In this document: positions 1 to 10,400 of the stretch, piece by piece
Numbering within the stretch: the first letter of the stretch is position 1
How the letters are laid out: each line of letters begins with the position of its first letter
NCBI GenBank assembly: GCA_003255065.1
Contig: QAOA01001366.1
Coordinates: 263,281-327,280, forward strand
Source: Cercis canadensis
Lineage: Eukaryota > Streptophyta > Magnoliopsida > Fabales > Fabaceae
Reading direction: 5' to 3'
Length of the DNA stretch: 64,000 nucleotides
Translations under genes and position numbers: made by a program
The notes under the pieces: generated by a model
Told to the model about the DNA's origin: nothing
What the model saw: the letters and a program-made list of their open reading frames with translations, nothing else
Databases searched by the model: none

Positions 1-57
1 GTTAACAAATTTGAAAGCAATAGAGCTTATGCTTAAATTTTTATTAGTAACTAACAA

Positions 58-351
58 ATTTTATCTTAAATAAAAGAGTTAAATATTTTTTTGGTCTCTA
101 TATTATTTCTTAAATATTATTTTAGTCATTGATTTATTTTTTGTGTCACTTTAATTTTTAAATAATCACTCTACCTATCAAATCAGTCCTTTAAATGATT
201 ATTTTTTGTGCTACAGATGACTTATTTGGCAATCAATGTGATTACTTGCGAATTAAAGTGACACAAAAAATAAATCAATGACTAAAGTAACATTTGAGAA
301 ATAATTCAATGACAAAAAAATATATTTTACTCTAAATAAAATAACTACAAA
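58..351. repeat. Inverted-repeat (MITE-like) element
   Basis: Two arms of roughly 80-100 bases face each other. The left arm (about 78-160) contains TTTTGTGTCACTTTAATT, and the right arm (about 251-331) reads as its reverse complement, ATTAAAGTGACACAAAA, with continued pairing outward. The spacer is about 90 bases. There is no coding potential. This is the form of a non-autonomous foldback or MITE element. Outer ends and target-site duplication are not certain. Confidence 0.6.
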
Positions 352-539
352 TCTAGAATATTGCCACCCTTATCTCCCTCTCACCATCATTAAAAGTCAA
401 TCAGTGGGACAAGTGATCCTATTGAACTAATTTACAGCTACAAATAATCATTATTTTCTTTCCTCTTCAGATATTGGTGTCCAAGTAATAGAAAAAGAAA
501 ATAATAGAATACACTCAAGAGAATTATAATGTAATGGAC

Positions 540-707
540 TCGAATCCGATCATGTGACATGAGTCATGTTGCAAAGATCTGAGTCGTACATTTCATTAAA
601 GTTCATCTGAACCATTAAAATACATTAATATTTAATGATTCAGATGAGCTTTAATAGAATATACAATTCAGATCTTTACAATATGACTCATGTAACTTGA
701 GTATATA
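540..707. repeat. Short hairpin element inside a cytochrome b561 gene intron
   Basis: The left arm (about 548-621, containing ACATGAGTCATGTTGCAAAG) pairs with the right arm (about 635-706, containing ATATGACTCATGTAAC in the complementary sense) around a loop of about 14 bases. The arms stay about 85% matched by eye. The outer right end lies only a few bases from the predicted exon-intron junction at 714/715 of the cytochrome b561-like gene, so the element forms almost the first bases of that intron. Confidence 0.6.
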
Positions 708-714
708 CACTTGC

Positions 715-1122
715 CTGCAAAATTGCATGAACATAGAATACAATTCTAAGCCTTCTTCCATTCTCCTGTGTGTTTGAAATTCGAATTACGAGTATACCAA
801 GGGGCATCAAGAACCCCATTGAAGCCCACAAGAGAAACCCATGCACTATAATTTGGAACTGAAGTTTAGGATTCATCTTCACAGGACAATCATTCAAAAT
901 GTCAGCTTCAAAGGAAAGAGCTTTTCTATGTTGGAATAGAATGTTATATGAAAAGAAATGCAATACCTTATGGTGGTTATCTGTGCTGCTTGAATGACTG
1001 CTTATGACTTTGATTTGCTCCTGAGAAGAGCTAACAAGGGGTAACATGTAAGCAACAAGGCTTGCTTGAATGAGGAAAGCAATCACATTTTTCTGAACTC
1101 CCACTCTTCCTTCTTTCTTCAA
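715..1122 (-). CDS. Cytochrome b561-type membrane protein, 5' part only
   Basis: The reverse strand encodes the beginning of a cytochrome b561 domain: HGFLLWASMGFLMPLGI, followed by YVHAIL. The two histidines are the expected haem ligands, and HGFLLWASMGF is very characteristic of plant b561-domain proteins of the At2g30890/At4g18260 type. An upstream hydrophobic stretch (KNVIAFLIQASLVAYMLPL, near 1050-1110) looks like a signal peptide. A 90-base intron is likely at 877-966 (donor AAG/GTATTG, acceptor GTGAAG/ATG). It keeps the frame and would remove 30 residues that do not fit the family. The exon ends at 715 with CAG followed by GCAAGT, the GC-AG donor consensus. Remaining exons lie to the left of the window or beyond a long intron. 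No ATG precedes the signal peptide in frame; the best-placed codon is TTG at 1120-1122, and the first in-frame ATG is at 1045-1047, inside it. Family call is firm; start and integrity are not. Confidence 0.6.
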
Positions 1123-1284
1123 TGCTTCAAAACTAGACCATGCCTCACTACTTATTCTCTCTCTCTTTCTCTTCTTCTTTCTCTGTGTGTACTGTGAGTG
1201 AGGATTAGAAGCACTACTCTTATTTTCACTGTCAGATATTACAACTAAAAAAGTTGTCACCACCTCAGAAAAGATTGAAATCAA

Positions 1285-3560
1285 TACTGAGAAAGAGAGT
1301 ATGCTATTGATAGAAAGAGTTTTAACCTTCCAAAATTTATATTAGAGCTTGAAGTGAGATTGTTTGAATTGAAAACTAGAGGTGGTTGCATGGAAATAGA
1401 TGATTTTATAAATGAAGTGGGGATATGGAATGAAGTGGGATTTCAAGCTTGTGGGGTTCACTTTTCACAAGCTTTTTGAATTTATGGGAGAGAATGTGGA
1501 CTTTCAGAGCAAAAGTATGGCCATATTTCAAAATAGGGTGAAAATTTATACAGCATCATAAAATGGGTCTGTGGTAGATTTTTGTCAGTATACATTATCT
1601 TCTGCTTCCCACTACTCAATACACACAATTATAACATACTTGAACAGAGTGTTTCACCAACCAAATATTCAAAACAAGTCAATAAAATTAGATTCTAGAA
1701 ACCTTTTCTGACTACCTTTTATTCACACATAATGTTCTAGTTTTCTGGTCAATTTTTTTGCCAAAACTTCAGACTACCAAATTCAACTTTAGAACTTAAC
1801 TGATTATAGACTCAAAAAATGGACAAGTGCAATAATCTGTCTCTGGTGTCACTGATTAAAGTTAATTTTTCAGATTTTTGCCAAATCTTTGAGATAATGT
1901 GCTTCAAATTATTATTGGACAAGCTTATCAGTATTCTTGCTCAATATGTATCATAATGAGTTACTAAATTACCCACTTGCACATTGCACTAGTAGAAAAA
2001 TGTGCTATTGCCCACGGTACTCTGTGATGCTCGTGACATTCAAGAGAAAAAGGACAAATAGAAAGACAAAAGCAATTCCATTATTGATGAGAAAAAACAA
2101 ATTCTTTATAGGAGGATCATATTCTCAATATTGGTGGTGACCTTTCTTGATACAATTTTCTCTTCCAAAATCACTTTTCATTCTTTCTCTGTGAACTTTA
2201 TGAGGTATATATTCTTTTAATCATGGTTAATTGACCATTTTATTGTTCGTCACACTAGGATTAAGTGACATGATTTAAGAAATTCACCTTTCATTATGTG
2301 CCTAACCACATATTACATGTTCGTCTCCACTACAATACTATGGAAACACATGATTTGAGGTGAATATCTTTATTTCAGACCAAGCCAATTTACGTAGAAT
2401 TGCATAGAAAACATGTGACATGGGTCTTACTTTTGTGTGTGTGCGCTGGGAATATAATAAGTAGAGAATGGACAATGCAGAACCAAATAAGGCAGGGGGG
2501 ACCAAGACAGCATAGCCAATCCAACTTTTTTTATGAGCAAATGTAAAAGTGCCTTGCAGAAAGCACGTGTGGCCCTTCCTCATAGAAATCTGCACTTGAT
2601 TATAATTTGTAAGCTATACATTACGTGTAGATGTTGATTGTTTTCTTGTTAAACGTCCTTTAGAGAGAGAGAGACAGGGTATAATCTATGTTACTCTGTT
2701 TTGCATGTGATACACCATTGTTATTTGCTGTTACTACAATTAACCTTAAACATGATTAGTTCTAGTTAGCAAAATGAGCTATTTAGGTTATTTGACAACC
2801 CATATAACATTAAATAATTAAGGTACTCATTCTACGTTGGTTAAAACAGTTAAGCTAAGCCTTTTATCATGCACATGAATAATAGCCACAACCACCGTTG
2901 GATCATGATAAAACCCTTGTGGTCCATAAAACAGAGACTCTACACATGTAACCATCATAAAGTTTTCTAAGGTTGGTGAGAAGTCACAGGCAATTCTAAA
3001 CAACATTGGCCACTTACAATCATTCCCTTGAAAGAAATATCACCAAATTTTCTCACTACCATTTGAAATGATTACTGAAAATGTAGTGTAAACTGTCAAA
3101 GATGATAAGAACCTCTATTGCATCTAACTACGTTTGGTAAATTAGAAATGAATTCCAAAAGGTTAAGTACACAAATCTTTTAGCTCTTTGACAAATTGGT
3201 TTCCCATAATCAAGTGGCTTAAGAAAAGTTTAAATTGATTAAAACCCTACAACAAACTGTGTTTTCAAAACTTGATTAGGGTGCTTTATGTCTAATCATT
3301 CTCTAGTCTTTATGTTGTAAAGATTGAAAATAAGGGTATCAAAAAGGGAAAATGGGTGTCTTGGAGAAATTTCCCTGCAATTTAAGTCAGAATACTAATG
3401 ATGTGTGGCAAGAAAATTGCCATTGGTAGTACTCTGCATTAAACAATGTTTCATTTTTTGTTTTTTCTTGTTCTTTTGTTAATGTTGTTTTGGTTTTTAC
3501 TATGTCTCTTTTCCTCACTCCAATAATTTTGGCTAACATACAGATTATCATTCTTTTCTT
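1285..3560. other. Gene-free AT-rich region upstream of the b561-like gene
   Basis: I see no recognisable gene. The short open frames near 1937-2140 and 2338-2595 have no family resemblance and are probably chance. The stretch just above 1285 would be the promoter and 5' leader of the minus-strand cytochrome b561-like gene. Confidence 0.5.
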
Positions 3561-3561
3561 C

Positions 3562-3905
3562 TAGTTTACGTTACATCTGATGATAAACTTGTGCAAATTT
3601 ATAAAGTTCATAGAAGATATGCAGTGGCTCCATTTTACTCTATTGTCTAAGTTTACACATTAAGAAGTGGTTCTTCGGGAAAGAATGGCACTGTCATTGA
3701 AGGAATTACACAAGATGTAGAAACTGAAAATTGTGCCACTATAGCACATGGTGGTCTTCATTGGAAAGCTGCAAAACGCGACACTTGGTACATTATGGCA
3801 TTTGATATTGGTAGTAAGAAGGTATAGGACATGATCTTGTCTATGATAGAAATGGATCGTCCAATCTTAGTGCATATCGGTTTCTTGGTGAGAAATTCCT
3901 AGAAC
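3562..3905 (+). pseudogene. F-box-associated (FBA) domain fragment
   Basis: Translation gives a degenerate match to the FBA domain of plant F-box proteins: SDDKLVQIYKVHRRYAVAPF, a stop, then VYTLRSGSS, then HGGLHWKAAKRDTWYIMAFD followed by IGSKKV and another stop. The order (YKVVRI-like strand, VYSL-like strand, GxLHWxA, IxxFDxGxEKF) is that of FBA repeats. The F-box itself is not visible and at least two stops break the frame, so this is a relic. A splice-like TTTTCTTCTAG precedes it. Confidence 0.45.
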
Positions 3906-3916
3906 AGAATATGATC

Positions 3917-4051
3917 AAATCAATCACTAAGTGTAACTCAGTTGGCAAATTGAGTTTCATGTGAAACAAATTTTGAGGTAATGATAAGAATTTAAATCAA
4001 TCACTAAGTGTAACTCAGTTGGCAAATTGAGTTTCATGTGAAACAAATTTT
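3917..4051. repeat. Direct duplication with 77-bp offset, SINE-head-like
   Basis: Two 58-base copies (3917-3974 and 3994-4051) share AGTGTAACTCAGTTGGCAAA and the bases around it without visible differences. ACTCAGTTGGCA resembles a tRNA-type box A, so the unit may be the head of a tRNA-derived SINE. This is a recent local duplication. Confidence 0.7.
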
Positions 4052-4537
4052 AGAATTTGAATTCGGTTTGAAACACTAGTAGTTAAAATATGTCAAAACC
4101 TGAGTAAAGAATAGTCTTGGACAAAAAATATAAAGATCACCTCATGGAAAACCAAAAAGAATATGATCAAATCAAACCAAACTGCTAGTTTGTTTAGTTT
4201 TAAAGAAAACTTTTTTAGTCAATTTACTTTTATGATTTAGTGCTTTTTCCCAAATTCTATGAACTAAACAAAATCAACTATATATAGAATTATTATAAAG
4301 AAGCTTAAAGAAAAAGAATTTTAAGTAAGTTTTAAAATTATATTTTATTTTAATAATAAAAAACAATATATAAAATGACTAAAGTAAAATATTGTGTAAC
4401 TTTAAAGCCCACTTATTTTTTTAATTTAAATTCTTTTATAATAATTCTTCTTAAAATATACATACTTATATAATTATATTTATGTGTGTTTAATTTTATA
4501 AAATTATAAGTATAAATTATTATGCGCATGACACATG

Positions 4538-4538
<1 letters not shown>

Positions 4539-4583
<45 letters not shown>
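4539..4583. repeat. (TA)n microsatellite next to a gap
   Basis: About 45 bases of uninterrupted TA run directly into the N gap, which is a common reason for assembly failure. Confidence 0.95.
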
Positions 4584-5134
4584 NNNNNNNNNNNNNNNNN
4601 NNNNNNNNNNNNNNNNNNNNNNNNNNNNNNNNNNNNNNNNNNNNNNNNNNNNNNNNNNNNNNNNNNNNNNNNNNNNNNNNNNNNNNNNNNNNNNNNNNNN
4701 NNNNNNNNNNNNNNNNNNNNNNNNNNNNNNNNNNNNNNNNNNNNNNNNNNNNNNNNNNNNNNNNNNNNNNNNNNNNNNNNNNNNNNNNNNNNNNNNNNNN
4801 NNNNNNNNNNNNNNNNNNNNNNNNNNNNNNNNNNNNNNNNNNNNNNNNNNNNNNNNNNNNNNNNNNNNNNNNNNNNNNNNNNNNNNNNNNNNNNNNNNNN
4901 NNNNNNNNNNNNNNNNNNNNNNNNNNNNNNNNNNNNNNNNNNNNNNNNNNNNNNNNNNNNNNNNNNNNNNNNNNNNNNNNNNNNNNNNNNNNNNNNNNNN
5001 NNNNNNNNNNNNNNNNNNNNNNNNNNNNNNNNNNNNNNNNNNNNNNNNNNNNNNNNNNNNNNNNNNNNNNNNNNNNNNNNNNNNNNNNNNNNNNNNNNNN
5101 NNNNNNNNNNNNNNNNNNNNNNNNNNNNNNNNNN
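4584..5134. other. Assembly gap (551 Ns)
   Basis: Undetermined bases. The gap hides the left outer end of the inverted-repeat element that contains the PPR gene, and possibly more 34-bp repeat units. Confidence 0.99.
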
Positions 5135-5155
5135 GCCCATCAAACAAGCCGTAGG

Positions 5156-5287
5156 AGCTGTGGCGCGTCATCACTAGTCGTGCCATGAGAGCACCGGCAC
5201 GTCTTCACTGGTCGTGCCATGGGAGCGGTGGCTCGTCTTCACTGGTCGTGCCATGAGAGCGGTGGCGCGTCTCCACTGGTCGAGCCA
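5156..5287. repeat. 34-bp tandem repeat array, left arm (four units)
   Basis: The core CGTCTTCACTGGTCGTGCCA recurs with slight changes starting at 5166, 5200, 5234 and 5268, an exact period of 34. It is GC-rich in a region otherwise very AT-rich. The inner end joins the PPR coding sequence near 5288. Confidence 0.85.
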
Positions 5288-6672
5288 TGGCTCACAAAAA
5301 TCCTTTTTCCTTTCTCTACCATGCCTGTGTGCGTACAGGCACAAAGGACACCAATATAGGTTATCTCATCCGGTGCAATCGAAGTTTCTGTCATTTCTGA
5401 AAACACATTAAGAGCTTCTTCACCATGGCCATTATTGGCTAGACCAACAATCATTGCTGTCCAGGTAAATTTGTCTTTCTGCTGCGTTTCTGTAAATATT
5501 TTTCTTGCTTTTTCAACATTTCCACATTTGAAGTACATGTCTATTAGCGCATTCGCCACAAAAGTGCCATTTTTTATACTGTTTTTGTCAATGTAAGTCT
5601 TTACCCATTCTCCTAGTTCAAGTGCTCCCAGATGCGCACAGGCTGTTAGAATGCTAACCATGGTGAATTCATCTGGTTTTACATTTGAAACTTGCATCTC
5701 ACGGAAAAGTGCCAAAGCCTCTCTGAACTGGTTGACTCCAAGGTACCCATCAATCATGGCAGTCCAGGAAATATAATCTCTTCCAGGCACTTGATCAAAA
5801 TACTTCCGAGCTAAATCAATTTGTCCAGTGTTGGCAAACCCAGCAACAATGGAAGTCCAAGAGATTACATCACGTGTCTTCATATTGTCAAAAATCCCTT
5901 GTGCAACATCCATTTCTCCAAAAGCTGCAAACATATCAATTAGAGCATTTTCCAGTGTAAGATTAGGTTCAATAGTGCCTTCTTTGACATAGTTATGGAT
6001 GCGCTTGCCACCATCTAAATCCTTCAATTTGGAGCAAGCAGAGAGCATCGAAACAAGGGTAACTAAATTGGGTGAGCCTCCCTTCTTTTCCATCTCATCA
6101 AAAAGCTTCCTTGATTTGTCAAATCGCTTCACTCTATTGTACCCAGATATCATTGCATTCCAGGTAACTACTTCCCAAGTATCACCCATATTGAAAACCG
6201 TGCAAGCCATATTCATTAGACCACACAAAGAAAACACATGTACAAAGGCCTTCTGAACAAACAAATTAGAATCAACCCCATATTTCACTGCATGATTAAA
6301 CAACTCTTTGCCATACTGCAAAGCTATGCCACGTGTAAAGCTCTTTAACAAGAATGGAAATGTATAACGATCAGGCTTGATGTTCTTCCTGAGCATTTCT
6401 AGATACAATGAAATTCCATATGCCGCACATTCTATCCTAGAATAGCCTCTGATCATGGTATTCCAAAGGAACACAATTGGTTTAGAGATTGTGTCAAACA
6501 ATTGACGTGCATAGTTCATGTCCCCTAATTCCTTGGTACAGCAAAAGGCTATAACTTTATGTTGGAAAACAGGGTTTGAACTGAGACCCATTTTGATTGT
6601 TTGCGCGTGGATTTGCTTTAGTTGGTTCATGGAGTAGCACCGCTCAAGAAGAGAAAGCGGAGATTCTTCCAT
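5239..6672 (-). CDS. Truncated PPR protein with repeat-derived C-terminus
   Basis: A 477-residue intronless frame encodes a PLS-class pentatricopeptide repeat protein, a family that binds organellar RNA. The N-terminus (LLERCYSMNQLKQIHAQTIK) is the classic start of these proteins. Repeats with the usual motifs follow: WNTMIRGYSR, WNAMISGYNR, WTSIVAGFAN, WTAMIDGYLG and WTAMIVGLANNGHGEEAL. The last recognisable segment is YIGVLCACTHTGMVEKGKRI, where family members normally continue for 100-200 residues through further repeats and the E/E+ (sometimes DYW) tail. Here the sequence changes at about residue 459 into residues encoded by the 34-bp repeat array (SHGSTSGDAPPL) and stops. No obvious transit peptide precedes the start, which is the first ATG and lies next to the repeats. 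Loss of the E region makes normal function doubtful. The PPR call is very secure; whether the chimera is expressed is unknown. Confidence 0.85.
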   Translation of the reverse strand: MEESPLSLLERCYSMNQLKQIHAQTIKMGLSSNPVFQHKVIAFCCTKELGDMNYARQLFDTISKPIVFLWNTMIRGYSRIECAAYGISLYLEMLRKNIKPDRYTFPFLLKSFTRGIALQYGKELFNHAVKYGVDSNLFVQKAFVHVFSLCGLMNMACTVFNMGDTWEVVTWNAMISGYNRVKRFDKSRKLFDEMEKKGGSPNLVTLVSMLSACSKLKDLDGGKRIHNYVKEGTIEPNLTLENALIDMFAAFGEMDVAQGIFDNMKTRDVISWTSIVAGFANTGQIDLARKYFDQVPGRDYISWTAMIDGYLGVNQFREALALFREMQVSNVKPDEFTMVSILTACAHLGALELGEWVKTYIDKNSIKNGTFVANALIDMYFKCGNVEKARKIFTETQQKDKFTWTAMIVGLANNGHGEEALNVFSEMTETSIAPDEITYIGVLCACTHTGMVEKGKRIFVSHGSTSGDAPPLSWHDQ

Positions 6673-6711
6673 CAGTGCAAGTCAGAAAGTGAAGAATAGA
6701 GGAACGGAGTA

Positions 6712-6900
6712 ATGGAAGGCTCAGAAAGCATCCTCTTGAGGATGAACGAGAAGCTTGCTGGTGCAAAGGACAAGGGAGTTCTCAAGAAAAGCCGGGTTGG
6801 CATACCATGCAGCGGAAAGCTTGCTGCTCCTGTTCTATGCCGTGTTTCTTTCTCATTTGTGACCAGTGAAGACGTGCCGCGGCTCCCATGCCACGACTAG
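6712..6900 (+). other. Short open frame spanning captured DNA and 34-bp repeats
   Basis: A 62-residue frame begins with MEGSESILLRMNEKLAGAKD in the segment between the PPR start and the right repeat array, and ends in repeat-encoded residues. I do not recognise the product. The first part has reasonable base composition for coding DNA and could be a second captured fragment or the 5' leader of the PPR source gene. Confidence 0.2.
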
Positions 6901-6930
6901 TGAAGACGCGCCACAGCTCAAACTTGTCTG
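6861..6930. repeat. 34-bp tandem repeat array, right arm (two units, inverted)
   Basis: GAAGACG starts at 6868 and again at 6902, the same 34-base period as the left arm, in reverse orientation. ACCAGTGAAGACGTGCC and ACTAGTGAAGACGCGCC are the reverse complements of left-arm units. Confidence 0.85.
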
Positions 6931-6945
6931 GTGGGTCCCGCATCA

Positions 6946-7489
6946 TTAGAAATGTTTTTTTTTTTTTTTTTAAATTACATTATTTCAATATATAAATTTC
7001 AATGTACTATTTCGGTTAAAAACTTCTTCAAGAACCTGGAAATCTATCAAAAGAAAAAAGAACAAACACAAGAGAAAAAGAACAAAATTGTTCTATGTAA
7101 TTGACTCTATAAACCTATATTGTTTTGATTTTCAAGTGTAATTTCTGGTATTCAAATTTGTTTAGCTAAGTAATGGATTATTATTTTAGTCATTACCTTA
7201 CAATAAATAAATAAAATTTAGTATTTATGAAAAGATGAGCTAATATTATAGATTACGAGTTACGACGGTTTAATCCGTTGAAGAAGAAGAAGAAAACATT
7301 TTCAAATGTAATCACTCTGACTCTCTTGTCTCTTTCGCAAGAATTTCCAATTCTTCAAGTTCCAGCATCAGATTCAGAATCTAAGGTTTTCAGATTACTT
7401 CTATTCAATTGATGCAACAAACCCTTGATTATATTTCTTCCCAAACCCCAATTTCAGTGTGATCAATCTTCTCAAATCCCAGTTCGCCG
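6946..7489 (+). promoter_or_regulatory. VPS16 promoter and 5' leader region
   Basis: An AT-rich stretch with a T run near 6956-6972 and a pyrimidine/GAA-rich leader (7270-7300) precedes the VPS16 ATG. No clear TATA box stands out. The right arm of the PPR-containing element ends about 545 bases before the VPS16 start, so the element sits in or just beyond the promoter. Confidence 0.4.
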
Positions 7490-10400
7490 ATGGCGAACGT
7501 CTCCGTCTCCGCGGAATGGCAGCTCCTCTTCAACCGGTACTACCGGAAGCCCGAAATCTACCCAATGAAATGGAAGCACATTGATCTTAGCCGGAACAAG
7601 GTTGCCTGTGCACCCTTCGGCGGCCCCGTCGCCGTGATCCGTGACGATTCCAAGATCGTCCAGCTCTATGCTGAATCCGCTCTTCGAAAGCTTCGAATTT
7701 TCAACTCTGCCGGCGTTCAGTTGTCGGAAACTGTGTGGCGGCACCCCGGTGGCCGCCTCATCGGCATGGCGTGGACCGATGATCAGACCCTTACCTGCGT
7801 CGTGCAGGATGGTACAATTTATCGGTACAATATCCACGCTGAGCTGATTGAACCCAACCTTTCAATGGGCAAAGAGTGTTTCGAGCAGAATGTGGTGGAA
7901 TGTGTGTTTTGGGGAAATGGGATGGTGTGCATTACTGAGACAAATCAGTTGTTTTGCATTGCTGACTTCAAAAACCCAAAACCCATTAGGCTTGCAGACC
8001 CTGTAATTGAGGAATTGCCTCATTGTATGGCAGTGATTGAACCACAGTACACAATGTCTGGGAATGTGGAGGTGCTGCTTGGAGTGGGTGATGCTTCTGT
8101 TTTGGTTGTGGAGGAGGATGGGGTGCAGCAATTAGGAGTTGGGTTGTTGCGTGGACCATTGCAGAAGATGGTGGTGTCTCATGATGGGAAGTGGCTGGCC
8201 TCATTTACACATGATGGTAGGCTTTTAGTTACTACTTCGGACTTGAATGGTGTCATCATCGAGAGGGAGTGTGAGGTAGGTATCTGGTTCTTTTCTTGTA
8301 GACTGGACTGTTTTATAGACCTCGTCTGAGTTGTACAAAGCTATACACATATACAATTCCTAGAAGGGTGTCTTAATTTTTAATTTGTGTATAATGGAGA
8401 ATTGATTGGTTCTCATAGTTTAACAGATGCTTGATTTTCTCATGAAGTTGAAATGCATATAAGTCTCAGTCTGTTTATGCATAAGTCATGAAAGTTGAAT
8501 GAGGCATAAAAATGATTATGCGTTTGCATGCATGGTTCATAAATTTGAAGTCATTTAATTTCATGAGTGAAACAATAAAACTATTAATTATTATTTAGTA
8601 AATGATATTGCAACTAAACTTAATAAATCTTTTCTAGTGCTACCATCATCATGTCATAAGTAATACAAAGGACTGAATTAATTTTATTTAGCATCATCTT
8701 TATTCTCTTTGGATTGTTTGCGTACCTTTTTTATCTTTCATATTTCTCTTTAGGATTGGAGCAACTTATATGGTGTCTATAACTTAATAATTACTTTTGT
8801 GCATACAGTCAGCTCTTCCTCCAGAGCAGATTGCTTGGTGTGGAATGGATGCTGTACTGCTTTATTGGGATGATATGCTTTTGATGATGGGTCCTGATGG
8901 AGATCCAATTCGCTACTTCTATGATGAACCTATAATTCTCATACCTGAGACTGATGGCGTGAGGATATTGTCCAACACTAGCATGGAATTTCTACAGAGG
9001 GTGCCTGATTCCACTGTTTCAATCTTTACAATTGGAAGTACATCACCTGCAGCTTTACTATATGATGCCTTGGATCATTTTGATCGGCGTAGTGCCAAGG
9101 TAAGGACTTCATTCTTGCTGTTCTTCTATTTGCTTTCTGTGTATGGGTCAGATCTTCCATTTGAAATCCGATCTATTACATCATCAAAATTCCCATCATA
9201 TTTTTAGTTGTGTTTCTTATTTCTTTTCTTTTTCTGTTCCATTTTTTTAAATCACTCACCAGGCAGATGAAAATTTGAGATTGATAAGGTCATCCCTTCC
9301 TGAGGCTGTTGAGGCATGCATTGACGCTGCAGGACATGAGTTTGATGTTTCACGGCAGCAAACTCTCCTAAGGGCTGCCAGCTATGGCCAAGCTTTTTGC
9401 AGGTGAGTTTGATTTGGACTTGCTTTAGCTTTTACCAACAAGAATAGTGCATTTACTTTTTTCCTAGATTCAAGTTCTTAGTAGGACAAACATCTTTTTC
9501 TGATTTTTTGCTCTCGGTAATGATATCCAGTTGACTTTGGCAGCAACTTTCAACGTGACCGTATTCAAGAGATGTGTAAAATTCTGCGGGTCTTGAATGC
9601 TGTGCGCAACGCTGAGATAGGCATTCCTCTTAGTATTCAGCAATATAAGGTTATTATAGCAAACTTGTCTACATTTTCAATATCAGTTCTGAAATTTCAT
9701 GCCTTGAAGTTTTACTGAATTAGCTTGTTACCAGCAGTTGCTTACACCATCTGTTCTGATTGGTCGCTTGATTAATGCTCACCAACATCTGCTTGCGCTG
9801 CGAATATCAGAGTATCTTGGAATGAATCAGGTAAGGATATATATGGAGGATTAGAGTGCCTTATGTACATGGTCATCTTCTAAGTGGTTTGCCTGAATAT
9901 TGGCAATATTGAGAGACAGATTTACTTTTATTGTTTTTTTTCAGTTTAGAAATCTCTCTATATTTTTGTTGCTTTTCTGGTTTTGTTTCCTGACCTCTGT
10001 AGACACTGGGAACAATCTCCTATTCTCTGGTTTCTCATAATTCCCTGATTATTGAAATCATTAATACATTTACAATCTCCTGTTATTTTATATATAAATT
10101 CCGTGTTTTTCTGACTGGTTGTGTAGGAGGTGGTGATCATGCACTGGGCATGTTCAAAGATAACTGATTCGTTAGCAATTCCTGATGTCACTCTTCTTGA
10201 AATTTTGCTTGATAAGGTTATTGGCACTTGAAGCTCTACATAGTGTTTGATCATTCTATTTCCTGTGAAAACAATTCTTGAAATTATGCTTCTTTTGATT
10301 CTCAGCTCAAACTGTGCAAAGGCATATCCTATGCAGCAGTTGCTGCACATGCAGACAAGAATGGCCGCCGAAAGTTAGCAGCAATGCTTGTTGAACATGA

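Larger units (their letters stand above)
5135..6945. mobile_element. Putative gene-capturing DNA transposon with 34-bp subterminal repeats
   Basis: The left end (5135-5287) and right end (about 6861-6945) are inverted copies of one GC-rich sequence: left AGCTGTGGCGCGTCATCACT, right in reverse complement AGCTGTGGCGCGTCTTCACT, with further matches inward and outward (ACAAG, CACGTCTTCACTGGTC). Each end holds tandem copies of a 34-bp unit. Between them lies a PPR coding sequence that lacks its 3' end. Terminal inverted repeats around a gene fragment, total about 1.8 kb, fit a Pack-MULE-like or other non-autonomous DNA transposon. The left boundary is hidden by the gap and no target-site duplication can be checked. 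An alternative is that independent insertions of the repeat happen to flank the gene. Confidence 0.5.

Noticed and set aside
4413-5188. Long open frames across the N gap (200-257 residues)
   Set aside because: They consist almost wholly of undetermined bases plus TA repeat (IYIYIY); not real genes.
7472-8204. Open frames on the minus strand and in other frames over VPS16 exon 1
   Set aside because: They are shadows of the strongly coding VPS16 exon; no family resemblance.
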